Part shown: positions 48,434-61,390 of the stretch, piece after piece
Layout: every line of letters starts with the position of its first letter
Position numbering within the stretch: the first letter of the stretch is position 1
Assembly (NCBI RefSeq): GCF_932526225.1
Contig: NC_064037.1
Location: 15,314,601 to 15,376,600, forward strand
DNA from: Nematostella vectensis
Lineage: Eukaryota > Cnidaria > Anthozoa > Actiniaria > Edwardsiidae
Direction: 5' to 3'
DNA length: 62,000 bases
Position numbers and translations under genes: made by a program
The notes under the pieces: model-generated
What the model saw: the letters and a program-made list of their open reading frames with translations, nothing else
What the model was told of the DNA's origin: nothing
The model's database searches: none

Positions 48434-48774
48434 CTTTTTTCTTTGGAAGCTCCATATCCTCTGATGCTGAGCTGGGTCTGAATAGTAAAGTACAAGTCCA
48501 AGCTGTTATAACAACTATTACAACTGAGCAAGCCATGAGGTCATGATGTCTGTCTTGAGTAACTACAAATTAATCTCCAACCTTTCTCTGCTGACACATG
48601 CTTGTGCTAAAATAATTATGAGTACAACTTGAGATACATTTTGAATTTTCAACCTAACAAGAATTATTCCATTATAGTATTATAATACACCAAACCTTTT
48701 GATGATTTACCTCATAGATGAAGCCTTGTCTTCCTCAGTTATAGTGGCCGCATCTTTGCTCTCTATCTTCCGAC
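48434..48774 (-). CDS. NLR gene 3: linker exons, second one interrupted by TAA
   Basis: 48711-48774 (64 nt) encodes SRKIESKDAATITEEDK and 48434-48600 (167 nt) is the QQRKVGD exon. Codon GAT is followed by TAA at 48572-48570, where genes 1 and 2 have TCA (GDSFVV). Skipping this exon would put the NACHT exon out of frame. If the exon is used, the product ends after the HEPN and linker. Confidence 0.65.
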
Positions 48775-48972
48775 CTGAAACAACACCTTGCTGTTAACAC
48801 ACTGACGGGAACAGTGTATAATAGTCTACAATAAATTCTACATCGATGATAAAAAGAAAGGTACACTGTCGCACTTGCACTGTTGCAATTGGTGACTCAA
48901 CTTGGAGTGAGACTATTGCAGATACCTTTTTAATCTCCTCTCAGAAAAGGGGAGAAACACCTATACACTTAC

Positions 48973-49759
48973 TTGGTGATTGAGAGGCTATTGCAGACAA
49001 GATCTTTTCTGTATTTGAATCACTTTTACGTGTGACTTCAGCCGACAGTTCAGACACAATCTTTTCTGTATTCTCTTTCAATCCAATTTCCACTTCACTA
49101 ACTTTTGACACAATCTTTTCTGTATTCTTTTCTGAGGTAGATATTATCTCCTCTTTTGCACCTTCTATCTTTTCGGCAATGTCTATGTCTTGCTTCCACC
49201 ACTCCTCCAAAAGCTTCCTATAATTTATCTCTCCTAGAGGGGCAACATACAGGTCATCCACCTCCACCTGACTGATACCCCCCAAGGAGAGAAGAGCTGC
49301 TGAGATATCAGCCCAGTACTGATTGAAATCTGCTGTCTCCACTTCTGTTGTTTTAATGTGAGCATACAGATCGTTTCTGTAGTGCCTCAGTCTGACTACC
49401 TGGGCCACCTTGGTCTGGTCGGTAGCAGGAGGCAGCTTATCCCAGCTGGTTGTACTAGCTGGTGGAGCAAGACCACAGATGTTACGCAGTAAACATATCA
49501 ACAGTGTTATATCATAGTCCTCTGAAGTGGATGGGGGGCCGCTTTTAGGGAACAGGAGATCCCACTGGTGAGGTTTAAGGACTTTCCTCTTAAGCCCTGT
49601 CAGAGTGCTCTTGTGAGCATTCAAACTGGCTGTAAGGGTGGCAGGAGGGTGGAATGAGCTGAAGTAGTTACGCAGGGATTTAGTTCCGCCATCTATCAGC
49701 AGGCGACCGAGTTTCTGGAAGTTGTCTTTTTTCTCACTGCCCGACAGAGCAGAGGCCAT
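48973..49759 (-). CDS. NLR gene 3: HEPN (DZIP3-type) exon
   Basis: First coding exon, 262 aa, ATG 49759 after a CTGTAAAAATT-side acceptor. Nearly the same HEPN as gene 1 (RNDLYAH motif conserved; FHPPATLTASLNAHKS instead of the odd FYLCTTLTAFLNLHIS in gene 1). The helical tail is longer and includes IVSELSAEVTRKSD, which gene 2 has in its separate coiled-coil exon. Just downstream (about 48880-48945) an unused remnant resembles the gene 1 exon tail (GACTCAACTTGGAGTGAG). The donor is GTAAGT at 48967-48972. Confidence 0.85.
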
Positions 49760-50523
49760 CTCATCTGTAAAAATTAAAAATATCTCAAAACAAATAATAG
49801 ACAACTGCTAGCAAAATTCCCAGCCCATTCCTTACTCCCTAACACTAGACCCTTCCCCCTACCTCCCCTCCCCTCTAACAAAGTTTAAAAGCGAAAGCAG
49901 AAATAGCATACATATATTGTTGGATGCGAGAGTTTAATATCGAGTGAAACTGCCACACTATAATTTAGTGGCCGCCGAAAAATTTGCATCGCATTTTTGC
50001 CAATACAAGCTAAGCACAACGATCGTCTCGGTTCCCCGGGCTGCGTTTGGCTGAAACTCATGAAATGCTTTATTACTGATCAACACGATCTTGATGGCAA
50101 ATTAAAACTCTGATATAGGTATTCTTTTGCGTGGGGTGTGTTTGATGCGAGAGTTTAAAAGTGAGAGAAACCGCTATTAGTTTAGTTGGCACCAAAAATT
50201 TGCATCGCATTCTTTTGCCTAACTCGTTTCAAAGCGAAAGCGGAAATAGCATACAAACATATCGTACAAACACGTGAAAAATCAGTCACAATGCACAACA
50301 ACGGACAAAAAATGTGATAAATTAGCTTACAAACACGTTGATGTATGAAAATATGGCGTATAACGTGAGATTACGGCCAAAACGAGCCAGCAAAAGACAT
50401 CTCAACTTACAGAATGTTTGACACACATCACTTCACATAGACGCGATGTTCGTGGTTTTACCCAAAACAAACCATATTTTACTCAAGAAACCACTCATTA
50501 ATGTCTTGATAAGGTTCACTTAC

Positions 50524-50640
50524 CGGTCTAATAAGGCTTCAGCCATTTACTCGGGCGCACGCATACTTATATGGCGATCATGAATCACTGCTGTGTGTGA
50601 GATGAACTACGAGGGGAAAGAAGACGGAAGGTGTGGCTGT
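50524..50640 (-). other. NLR gene 3: 5' noncoding exon (start approximate)
   Basis: Donor GACCG then GTAAGTGAAC at 50518-50524, conserved with copies 1 and 2. Confidence 0.55.
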
Positions 50641-51837
50641 ACCGCGCGGGACTAGTGACCACTACTGCTTCTAGTAACACAGGCAACCCAAGCTTCTGGA
50701 GTTCACAGGGTTCAAATGGTATGCCAGACATAACTAATTGATAAAAATTGATAATCTAAAGGTAATTGATAAATATGATAATAATTTATATAAATTTAGT
50801 AAATTGTTTTCAACTCTTTTCAGCAATTGATATACTAATTTAAAGTTTCCTTTACCAATTGATATCATTTACCCGATTGATTTGGCGCATTCTATCTATG
50901 AATCGAATCGATTTATAATATAAATGGAGCTCCAAACGACCAAATCATTGCTTTTCTTCGCTTAATATTTTTAGAAATATTAAATATTATTATCAGGTTA
51001 TATTTCTGTTTTAGACGACGTTAACGATTCCACAGATCACGGGTAGTTTTACTTTTAGTGACGTCATCGATGGCGTCACGTGACCATCTCATTGCGCCCC
51101 ACTCACATACATATATATATATTTTTTGATGACGTCATGTGACGACTTATGCTGTGTATATTAGGGAAGGTTAAATAAATACCCTGAGGGGTAGGGGTGG
51201 GGATATTAGAGCCGGGTGCTCCGAAAATTTGTACTACCTTAAAGGAGGGGCGCGAAAAAAAGGGCTCTCTAAGAAGGGCTCTCAATTTTCTTGATAATTC
51301 TTCTGAAATCTGGGGGTTGTTAAATGGTGGTGGTGGTGGTGGGGGGATTTTTTTTTCACGAGGGGGGCTCTGAAGTTTTAAGCTGCCTGAGTTAACACCT
51401 GAGTAAACAGGAAAATCTTCTTCTTCCCCTTTAAAGGTATTTAATGAACACTCCCTAAGGGAGAGTTTGTTTCTACGATGTTGCAGAACTAATTAAAGGC
51501 ACTTGCTAACTTGCTAATATATTATATTGACTTGTATTTCGAGTCAATATAATATATTCTTGGTCCACTGTTGCCGTATCCAGTACAACAAAACAGAGAG
51601 TTTTTCGCTGCTCGATACATCCCTACGCACTACTTAGGTACTCGCCATTGTCCAGCACAACAAAACAGCCGTGGAATTCGCTACTCGCTGCTAACACTTC
51701 CTACTGCTCTTGTACAACACCAGGCAACCCGTAAGTCGCTCATACGTCTCGCTACTAGGATACTCGCTATGCACAAGAAAACAGAGCAAGGTACTCGCAA
51801 ACGCTACCTGCTAGTCCATTAAAAACAATCAAAAGCT

Positions 51838-54752
51838 AATCGCATACTTACAATACAACACCGCAAGCTATTCGCTATGTCCATACTTACAATACAAGAT
51901 CACAAGCTACTCGCTATGTCCATACTTACAATACAACATCGCAAGCTATTCGCTATGTCCATACTTACAATACAACATCACAAGCTATTCGCTATGTCCA
52001 TACTTACAATACAACATCACAAGCCACTCGCTATGTCCATACTTACAATACAACATCACAAGCCACTCGCCATGTCCATACTTACAATACAACATAGCAA
52101 GCCACTCGCCATGTCCATACTTCCAATACAACATCACAAGCCACTCGCCATGTCCATACTTACAATACAACATCACAAGCTATTCGCTATGTCCATACTT
52201 ACAATACAACATCACAAGCCACTCGCTATGTCCATACTTACAATACAACATCACAAGCCACTCGCCATGTCCATACTTACAATACAACATAGCAAGCCAC
52301 TCGCCATGTCCATACTTCCAATACAACATCACAAGCCACTCGCCATGTCCATACTTACAATACAACATAGCAAGCCACTCGCCATGTCCATACTTCCAAT
52401 ACAACATCACAAGCTACTCGCTATGTCCATACTTACAATACAACATCGCAAGCCACTCGCTATGTCCATACTTACAATACAACATCACAAGCTACTCGCT
52501 ATGTCCATACTTACAATATAACATCACAAGCCACTCGCTATGTCCATACTTACAATACAACATAGCAAGCCACTCGCCATGTCCATACTTCCAATACAAC
52601 ATCACAAGCTACTCGCTATGTCCATACTTACAATACAACATCGCAAGCTACTCGCTATGTCCATACTTACAATACAACATCACAAGCTACTCGCTATGTC
52701 CATACTTACAATACAACATCGCAAGCCACTCGCAATGTCCATACTTACAATACAACATCACAAGCTAGTCGCTATGTCCATACTTACAATACAACATCGC
52801 AAGCTAGTCGCTATGTCCATACTTACAATACAACATCAAAAGCTAGTCGCTATGTCCATACTTACAATACAACATCACAAGCCACTCGCTATGTCCATAC
52901 TTACAATACAACATCGCAAGCTAGTCGCTGTGTCCATACTTACAATACAACATCGCAAGCTACTCGCTATGTCCATACTTACAGTACAACATCACAAGCT
53001 ACTCGCTGTGTCCATACTTACAATACAACATAGCAAGCTACTCGCTATGTCCATACTTACAATACAACATCACAAGCTACTCGCTATGTCCATACTTACA
53101 ATACAACATCGCAAGCTACTCGCTATGTCCATACTTACAATACAACATCGCAAGCTATTCGCTGTGTCCATACTTACAATACAACATCACAAGCTACTCG
53201 CTATGTCCATACTTACAATACAACATCACAAGCCACTCGCTATGTCCATACTTACAATACAACATCGCAAGCTAGTCGCTGTGTCCATACTTACAATACA
53301 ACATCGCAAGCTACTCGCTATGTCCATACTTACAATACAACATCACAAGCTACTCGCTATGTCCATACTTACAATACAACATCGCAAGCCACTCGCTATG
53401 TCCATACTTACAATACAACATCACAAGCTACTCGCCATGTCCATACTTACAATACAACATCGCAAGCCACTCGCTATGTCCATACTTACAATACAACATC
53501 GCAAGCCACTCGCTGTGTCCATACTTACAATACAACATTGCAAGCCACTCGCCATGTCCATACTTACAATACAACATCACAAGCTAGTCGCTATGTCCAT
53601 ACTTACAATACAACATCACAAGCTAGTCGCTATGTCCATACTTACAATACAACATCGCAAGCCACTCGCCATGTCCATACTTACAATACAACATCGCAAG
53701 CCACTCGCTATGTCCATACTTACAATACAACATCGCAAGCCACTCGCTGTGTCCATACTTACAATACAACATCGCAAGCCACTCGCCATGTCCATACTTA
53801 CAATACAACATCACAAGCTAGTCGTTATGTCCATACTTACAATACAACATCACAAGCTAGTCGCTATGTCCATACTTACAATACAACATCACAAGCTACT
53901 CGCCATGTCCATACTTACAATACAACATCGCAAGCCACTCGCCATGTCCATACTTACAATACAACATCGCAAGCCACTCGCTATGTCCATACTTACAATA
54001 CAACATCGCAAGCCACTCGCTATGTCCATACTTACAATACAACATCGCAAGCTACTCGCCATGTCCATACTTACAATACAACATCGCAAGCTACTCGCTA
54101 TGTCCATACTTACAATACAACATCGCAAGCTACTCGCTATGTCCATACTTACAATACAACATCACAAGCCACTCGCTATGTCCATACTTACAATACAACA
54201 TCGCAAGCTACTCGCCATGTCCATACTTACAATACAACATCACAAGCCACTCGCCATGTCCATACTTACAATACAACATCACAAGCCACTCGCTATGTCC
54301 ATACTTACAATACGACATCGCAAGCCACTCGCCAAGTCCATACTTACAATACATTATCGCAAGCTATTCGCTATGTCCATACTTACAATACAACATCACA
54401 AGCCACTCGCCATGTCCATACTTACAATACAATATCACAAGCTAGTCGCTATGTCCATACTTACAATACAACATCACAAGCTATTCGCTGTGTCCATACT
54501 TACAATACATCATCACAAGCCACTCGCCATGTCCATACTTACAATACAACATCGCAAACTATTCGCTATGTCCATACTTACAATACAACATCACAAGCTA
54601 CTCGCTATGTCCATACTTACAATACAACATCGCAAGCTACTCGCTATGTCCATACTTACAATACGACATCGCAAGCTACTCGCTATGTCCATACTTACAA
54701 TACAACATCGCAAGCTATTCGCTATGTCCATACTTACAATATAACATCCAAA
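51838..54752. repeat. 39-bp minisatellite, about 74 units
   Basis: The unit reads TCCATACTTACAATACAACA then TC(A/G)CAAGC(T/C)ACTCGC(T/C)ATG on the plus strand. Because 39 is divisible by 3, long open frames arise on both strands (a 734-codon frame of 13-residue repeats from 52540), which I regard as non-coding. On the minus strand each unit contains GTAAGTATGG, a full 5' splice-site match. Copy 1 keeps only about two to three units, split by the CACTG transposon. Confidence 0.9.
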
Positions 54753-55108
54753 CTACAATAATACAACATTGCAAATTGCACAACACCAAGTTACTCGTTA
54801 CGCGCTATGTGAATACTAAAACACAACAGCGCAAGGAACTCGCTATCGCTACTCGCTATTTGAATACTTAAATCACAACAGCGCAAGAAACTCGCTACTC
54901 GTAAAGGCTACTCGCTATGTAAACACTAAAACACGAAAGCGCACAAAACTCGAAGTCCTTCATCTCCATAGCACAACACAACAGCACAAGGAACTTGCTA
55001 TCGCTACTCGCTATGTGAACAGGTGAACACTAAAACACATCAGCGCGCAAAACTTAAAGCCTGTCATCGCCATTTTACAACACAACAAAGCAAGTTACTC
55101 GTCACTCG

Positions 55109-58100
55109 TTAAGTCCAGTACCAGTGGTGTCTATGATAATGTTTCTTTAACTCGGAGTAAGGTTCTTCATCTTTTTTTGTACTCTTGTCTGCCTGCCAGG
55201 GCAATTTTCGTCTGCTTTTGTTCAGCACCACAAAGGGTCGTTTCTCGATCCCGCACAACCCCTGTTTAATTTTGATGAATCCGTTATTTCCCCACTTGTG
55301 TGACCAAGAATTCTTTATAAGCCAGTAAGGCACGCCATTATCCGAGCCGTAGCCGATGAGAAGTACAGCGTGGTCTGTTTTGTTGCCTGGCAACCAACAA
55401 ATTGTCGATATTGTTAGCAGCTTGCAGACAATGATAACCTTGAAATCTGAATGCAAAGATAACTCTTCCCAGCCTCCACATATCGAAAAAAAGTCTTAGC
55501 AGCTTATCATATTTTCTTACATGTGCAGGATTTTTGGTCAGGTTGATATGCGAACAGCATGCTGGGAAGATTTTAGGGAGCGCAATTCAACATGGCGTCG
55601 TAAACATGTTGATGTGTTCCTAAATGGAAGAAGATTGAAATGAAATAATTGTAGGTTTTAGCAATTCTGCTCCCGGAATATCTTCGTTAGTTCGATTCAA
55701 AAATCAACAATGGCATCTTTGGACGCCATGTGGTCCCGGCATGCTGTTCGCGTATCACCTCGACCCAATCCCCCGCGCAACGTGAGATTTCTCTCACTGT
55801 GCCAGTACCCCGTTCAATGGTTTTTCCATCTCAACTTACTGCAGTGTTTGTCAGACATAATACCATCGCTGTAGAACTTGAGAGACTTAGGGTTCGCGTT
55901 GATGGAGATGGTCGCCGGGCCGTGATAAGACAGGGCCTTTTTTAGCGCTATACGGTTAAACCGCTTCACACGTCGATAGCTCGTGATTCGAGCTCCTACA
56001 GTCAGGTTCGACGTTTTACAAAAGCCTTCCTTTAAAACAGAGAAACACAGAGTCGATTTAAACTATGGGTTGAGTTACAAAGATGACTAATCAAAAACAA
56101 AAATAGTTCGCCTGGCTTGAGCTCTTTTTTTCTTGTCTTTTTTTCCCCAAACTTAAGTCTCCTGGTTTACTTACCTGTCCCCGGTAGTGACCGTAACTTT
56201 TTGTCGTGGCAAGGCCGAACTTCTTGACCCACGAGAACGCTTTCCAAGTCCAGCCACCTAAGCAACCGTTATTCCCATGATACACTCCGGGCGTAGACCA
56301 CGTGCAGTCGAGTAGCTGCTGTTCTGCGAGATTCAACAGCTCACCTTTCTACTCGATATACGGGATGTTAGTACATACGGGATGTTAGTACATACGGGAT
56401 GTTAGTACACATGGGATGTTAGTACAAACGGGATGTTAGTACATACGGGATGTTAGTACATACGGGATGTTAGTACATACGAGATGTTGGTACATGCGAG
56501 ATGTTAGTACATACGGGATGTTAGTACATACGGGATGTTAGTACATACGGGATGTTAGTACATACGGGATGTTAGTACATACGGGATGTTAGTACATACG
56601 GGATGTTAGTACATACGGGATGTTAGTACAAACGGGATGTTAGTACATACGGGATGTTAGTACAAACGGGATGTTAGTACATACGGGATGTTAGTACATA
56701 CGGGATGTTAGTACATACGGGATGTTAGTACAAACGGGATGTTAGTACATACAAGATGTTAGTACAAACGGGATGTTAGTACATGCGGGATGCGATATTC
56801 AACAGCTCACCTTTCTACGCGACATACGGGATGTTAGTACATACGGGATTTTAGTACATATGGGATGTTAGAAAATACCGGATATTAGTATTAGTATTGT
56901 GGCTATTATTGTTTTTGTTTTTATTGACATTAACCGAGCTGTTGTTGTTGTTGTCATCGGTGTTTTTGTTATGGTGAATATTGTTATTGTTTTTGTTGAC
57001 CTACCTTAACAAAGCTGTTGTTGTTGTTGTTGTCATCGGTGTTTTTGTTATGGTGAATATTGTTATTGTTTTTGTTGACTTACCTTGATAAAGCTGTTGT
57101 TGTTGTTGTCATCGATGTTTTTATTATGCTGAATATTGTTATTGTTTTTGTTGACCTACCTTAACAAAGCTGTTGTTGTTGTTGTCATCGGTGTTTTTAT
57201 TATGGTGAATATTGTTATTGTTTTTGTTGACGTACCTTGACAAAGCTGTTGTTGTTGTTGTCATCGGTGTTTTTGTTATGGTGAATATTGTTATTGTTTT
57301 TGTTGACGTACCTTAACAAAGCTGTTGTTGTTGTTGTCATCGGTGTTTTTATTATGGTGAATATCGTTATTGTTTTTGTTGACGTACCTTAACAAAGCTG
57401 TTGTTGTTGTTGTCATTGGTGTTTTTATTATGGTGAATATTGTTATTGTTTTTGTTGACCTACCTTGACAAAGCTGTTGTTGTTGTTGTTGTCATCGGTG
57501 TTTTGTTATGGTGAATATTGTTATTGTTGTTGTTGACCTACCTTGACAAAGCTGTTGTTGTTGTTGTCATCGGTGTTTTGTTATGGTGAATATTGTTATT
57601 GTTGTTGTTGACCTACCTTGACAAAGCTGTTGTTGTTGTTGTCATCGGTGTTTTTATTATGGTGAATATTGTTATTGTTTTTGTTGGCCTACCTTGACAA
57701 AGCTGTTGTTGTTGTTGTCATCGATGTTTTTGTTATGGTGAATATTGTTATTGTTGTTGTTGACCTACCTTAACAAAGCTGTTGTTGTTGTTGTCATCGG
57801 TGTTTTTGTCATGGTGAATATTGTTATTGTTTTTGTTGACGTACCTTAACAAAGCTGTTTTTGTTGTTGTCATCGGTGTTTTTATTATGGTGAGTATCGT
57901 TATTGTTTTTGTTGACGTACCTTAACAAAGCTGTTGTTGTTGTTGTCATCGGTGTTTTTATTATGGTGAATATCGTTATTGTTTTTGTTGACGTACCTTA
58001 ACAAAGCTGTTGTTGTTGTTGTCATTGGTGTTTTTATTATGGTGAATATTGTTATTGTTTTTGTTGACCTACCTTGACAAAGCTGTTGTTGTTGTTGTTG

Positions 58101-60773
58101 TCATCGGTGTTTTTATTATGGTGAATATTGTTATTGTTTGTTGTTGACCTACCTTAACAAAGCTGTTGTTGTTGTTGTCATCGGTGTTTTTGTTATGGTG
58201 AATATTGTTATTGTTGTTGTTGACCTACCTTGACAAAGCTGTTGTTGTTGTTGTCATCGGTGTTTTTGTTATGGTGAATATTGTTATTGTTGTTGTTGAC
58301 CTACCTTAACAAAGCTGTTGTTGTTGTTGTCATCGGTGTTTTTATTATGGTGAATATTGTTATTGTTGTTGTTGTCATCGGTGTTTTTATTATGGTGAAT
58401 ATTGTTATTGTTTTTGTTGACCTACCTTGACAAAGCTGTTGTTGTTGTTGTCATCGGTGTTTTTGTTATGGTGAATATTGTTATTGTTTTTGTTGACCTA
58501 TCTTGACAAAGCTGTTGTTGTTGTTGTTATCGGTGTTTTTATTTTTATAAATATTGTTATTGTTGTTGTTGACCTACCTTGACAAAGCTGTTGTTGTTGT
58601 TGTCATCGGTGTTTTTGTTATGGTGAATATTGTTATTGTTTTTGTTGACCTACCTTAACAAAGCTGTTGTTGTTGTTGTCATCGGTGTTTTTATTATGGT
58701 GAATATTGTTATTGTTTTTGTTGACCTATCTTGACAAAGCTGTTGTTGTTGTTGTCATCGGTGTTTTGTTATGGTAAATATTGTTATTGTTTTTGTTGAC
58801 CTACCTGAATGAAATGAGCCGCCTTCACGGCGCCGGCGGTGGCAAATGCCCAGCACGAGCCGCACGTCCCTTGGCCTTTGGCGGGATTCACAGCGCCTGC
58901 ACAACGATTAGGGACACATGTCACACTGAAGATCACGCAATTCTAAACATGTCACACTCTAGATCACGTATTCCTAAACATGACAAATGTCACGCTCAAG
59001 GTCACGCAATCCTTAACATGACACATGTCACACTGAAGATCACGCAATCCAAAACATGTCACATGTCATACTCAAGATAACGCAATTCTAAACATGGCTA
59101 ATGTCACACCAAAGATAACGCAACCCTAACATGACACATGTCACTCTCAAGATCACGCAATTCTAAACGTGACACATGTAACTCTCAAGATCACCCAATT
59201 CTAAACATGTCACACTCAAGATCACGTATTCCTAAACATGACACATGTCACGCTCAAGGTCACGCAATCCTTAACATGACACATGTCACACTGAAGATCA
59301 CGCAATCCAAAACATGTCACATGTCATACTCAAGATAACGCAATTCTAAACATGGCTAATGTCACACCAAAGATAACGCAACCCTAACATGACACATGTC
59401 ACTCTCAAGATCACGCAATTCTAAACGTGACACATGTAACACTCAAAATCACCCAATTCTAAACATGTCACATTCAAGATCACGCATTCCTAAACATGAC
59501 ACATGTCACATTGAAGATCAGGCAATCCTAAAAATGTCACATTCAAGATCACGCGATTCTAAACGTGACACATGTAACACTGAGGATCACGCAACCCTAG
59601 ACGAAGCTACTTCAACTCAAGACTAAGCTGTCAAAGGACTGACGACCGTTGATTAAACAGCATATCCACATAATCATTTGTCAAATGATGCCTCATAATC
59701 ACATGTCTTATGACATCACATGATCACGTGTCAATTTTTTCTTACCGTAATCCCGCCAGTCCAGCTGGTCAGGAACTTCAAACATTCTTTTCGAGTGCTT
59801 TATCTTGGCGTGCATTCGCTTTTTATGTTCTTTCTTTTTATTTTTTCTATTTTCATGACTTTCACCGCTGATTCCACTCCTTCTGTAGCCGGATCGCGGG
59901 CTTCGCCACCCTTCATAGTCCTTATTGTCTCCATGGTAACCATCTGACGGTTCGTCCTCCTCGTCTTCTTGCGTTTCATCATTGACATCATCATCTATGA
60001 CGTCATCGTGATCATTCATGACGTCTTTGCTTTCGTCATCAAGTGCGCCCTTGTAGCTTTTGAACTCGTCGTCTGTTAGATCGGCGAAGTGGTTGGGTTC
60101 CAGCTTGTACGGTAGGCTGCGTCTGTTCATTGAACGAATGTATCTACGTTGAAGAAATGAGAAAAATGCAATGAATTTGGAACTTGAGTTTTCAAAGCTG
60201 TCTTGTCAATGCGTTCGGATGATGTGCGCATGTGTGCGGCTCAAACTCTCAGATCGGTTCCGCAGTCTCTTGTGGAGATTTACGACGTTTATTCACACCG
60301 TCGTCACACCCTATCACGTTTTGATATTCAGGATTTATTTGTTGTTACTTAGAACCTCAAAAATAGTAGGGGTGGACAAATCTTGACATTAAAATTCGCT
60401 TACAATCAGTCTTCGACACCTTTTAATTTCGCCCTTGGCCTAAACCTCAGAAAAAAAACACCGGTTCACCTCTTGGACAGTATCTCAATTAGATATCATT
60501 CGTGGTTATCATGGGTGATATTAGAGTTCTTGTAGGCAAGGTAGTAAATCATTTACCTGACATTGTGTCTGAATATGTGCTTTCGTCTGCGGTGTTCGGA
60601 ATCGTCTTCGTACACCTTGTCGTGCTGCTGTCGGAACTCGTCGAAGTCGTCGTCGACTAGGTCACGTGAGTGTCCGAGTGACGTGAACTCCGCCATCGGG
60701 TTAATCGACATAGCAGCGCCCTCACTGCCATGGGAGAACTTAGAGATGTCCCAGCACCATTTGTCATGTCGAA
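55109..60773 (-). CDS. Cysteine protease (26-29-p/cfaD-like), copy B
   Basis: Six in-frame exons of a peptidase C1A; 5' exons lie off the right edge. 60557-60773: junction and I29 start ([28 protein letters not shown]). 59746-60143: I29 end ([27 protein letters not shown]), then a linker. 58805-58896: [18 protein letters not shown] with the catalytic Cys. 56175-56348: [24 protein letters not shown]. 55840-56029: EGFCKTSN. 55109-55386: [11 protein letters not shown] (His) and [13 protein letters not shown] (Asn). All phases agree. Unusual: an ~85-residue acidic then basic linker ([15 protein letters not shown], then [20 protein letters not shown]) between propeptide and mature start, and a ~35-residue basic C-terminal tail ending HHWYWT. 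Family members are lysosomal or secreted zymogens; the role here is unknown. Confidence 0.9.
56349..56884 (-). repeat. Acceptor-side minisatellite of TACTAAC units (17 bp, about 28 copies)
   Basis: On the minus strand each unit reads TACTAACATCCCGTATG. TACTAAC is the consensus branch-point sequence. The unit nearest the exon puts its branch A about 19 nt from the acceptor TAG at 56349. Near 56795-56820 the array includes a second copy of the exon start with its acceptor (TAG then AAAGGTGAGCTGTTGAAT). Confidence 0.9.
56885..58804 (-). repeat. Donor-derived minisatellite (about 76-bp unit, about 25 copies)
   Basis: Starts at the donor of the active-site exon (TTCATTCAG then GTAGGTCAACAA). Each unit on the minus strand carries GTCAAG then GTAGGTCAACAA plus ACAACAACA and ATAACAATATTCACC. 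With 56349-56884 it makes up the entire intron. Confidence 0.92.
58905..59605. repeat. Degenerate ~38-bp tandem repeat with 258-bp higher-order period
   Basis: Units such as ATGACACATGTCACACTGAA followed by GATCACGCAATCCTAAAC. A block at 59029 recurs at 59287 (offset 258). It lies in the protease intron between the linker and active-site exons. Unlike the neighbouring arrays, its unit shows no copy of the flanking donor or acceptor. Confidence 0.85.
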
Positions 60774-61390
60774 CTAGAAACACAGAGAGAACTTAGCGAT
60801 GTCCAAGCACCATTTATCATGGCGACCAGAAACACAGAGAGAACTTAGAGATGTCCCAGCACAATCTGTTATGGCGAACTAGAGACAAACAGTGAACTTA
60901 GAGATGCCCCAGTACAATCTGACATGGCGAACTAGAGACAAACAGTGAACTTAGAGATGCCCCAGTACAATCTGACATGGCGAACTAGAGACAAACAGTG
61001 AACTTAGAGATGTCCCAACACAATCTGTCATGTCGAACTAGAGACTAACAGTGAACTTAGATGCCCCAGCACCAGTTGTCACGGCGGACTAGAGACACAA
61101 AGAGAACTTAGCGACGTTCCAACACAATCTGTCATGGCGAACTAGAAACAAAGAGAGAACCTTAGAAATGTCCCATCAATATTTTCATCGCGAACTAGAA
61201 ACAAAGAGAGAACTTAAAGTTGTCCCTTCTCCATTTGTTAAGGCGAAACAGAAACACAGAGAACTTAGAGATGTTTCGACACCATTTATCATGGCGAACC
61301 AGAAACAAAGATAGACTCTTAGAGATGTTCCAACACCATGTTTTATGTCGAACTAGAAACAAAGAGAGAACTTAGAGATGTCCCAGCACT
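60774..61390 (-). repeat. Acceptor-derived minisatellite (about 53-bp unit), right copy
   Basis: About 11 to 12 units with TTTCTAG then TTCGCCATGACA and TGCTGGGACATCTCTAAG on the minus strand. Same relation to the I29 exon as 142-540, with a different number and order of variants (TTTGTCTCTAG in several). Confidence 0.9.

Larger units (their letters stand above)
42246..58804. repeat. Segmental duplication copy 3 (about 16.5 kb)
   Basis: Collinear with copy 1 from the sequence at 3690 on. It holds NLR gene 3, the expanded 39-bp minisatellite and the 3' half of protease copy B. Unlike copy 1, it continues past the intron minisatellite into the protease's upstream exons. Confidence 0.9.

Noticed and set aside
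52540-54744. 734-codon open frame of 13-residue repeats (MSILTIQHHKPLA-like) and a second overlapping frame
   Set aside because: A 39-bp unit keeps several frames open on both strands without selection; units vary freely at non-synonymous positions, and there is no start context, signal or flanking exon.
58905-59605. Another splice-derived array
   Set aside because: The unit contains neither the adjacent donor (GATTACG/GTAAGAA) nor the acceptor (TTGTGCAG/GCG); it is an ordinary intronic tandem repeat.
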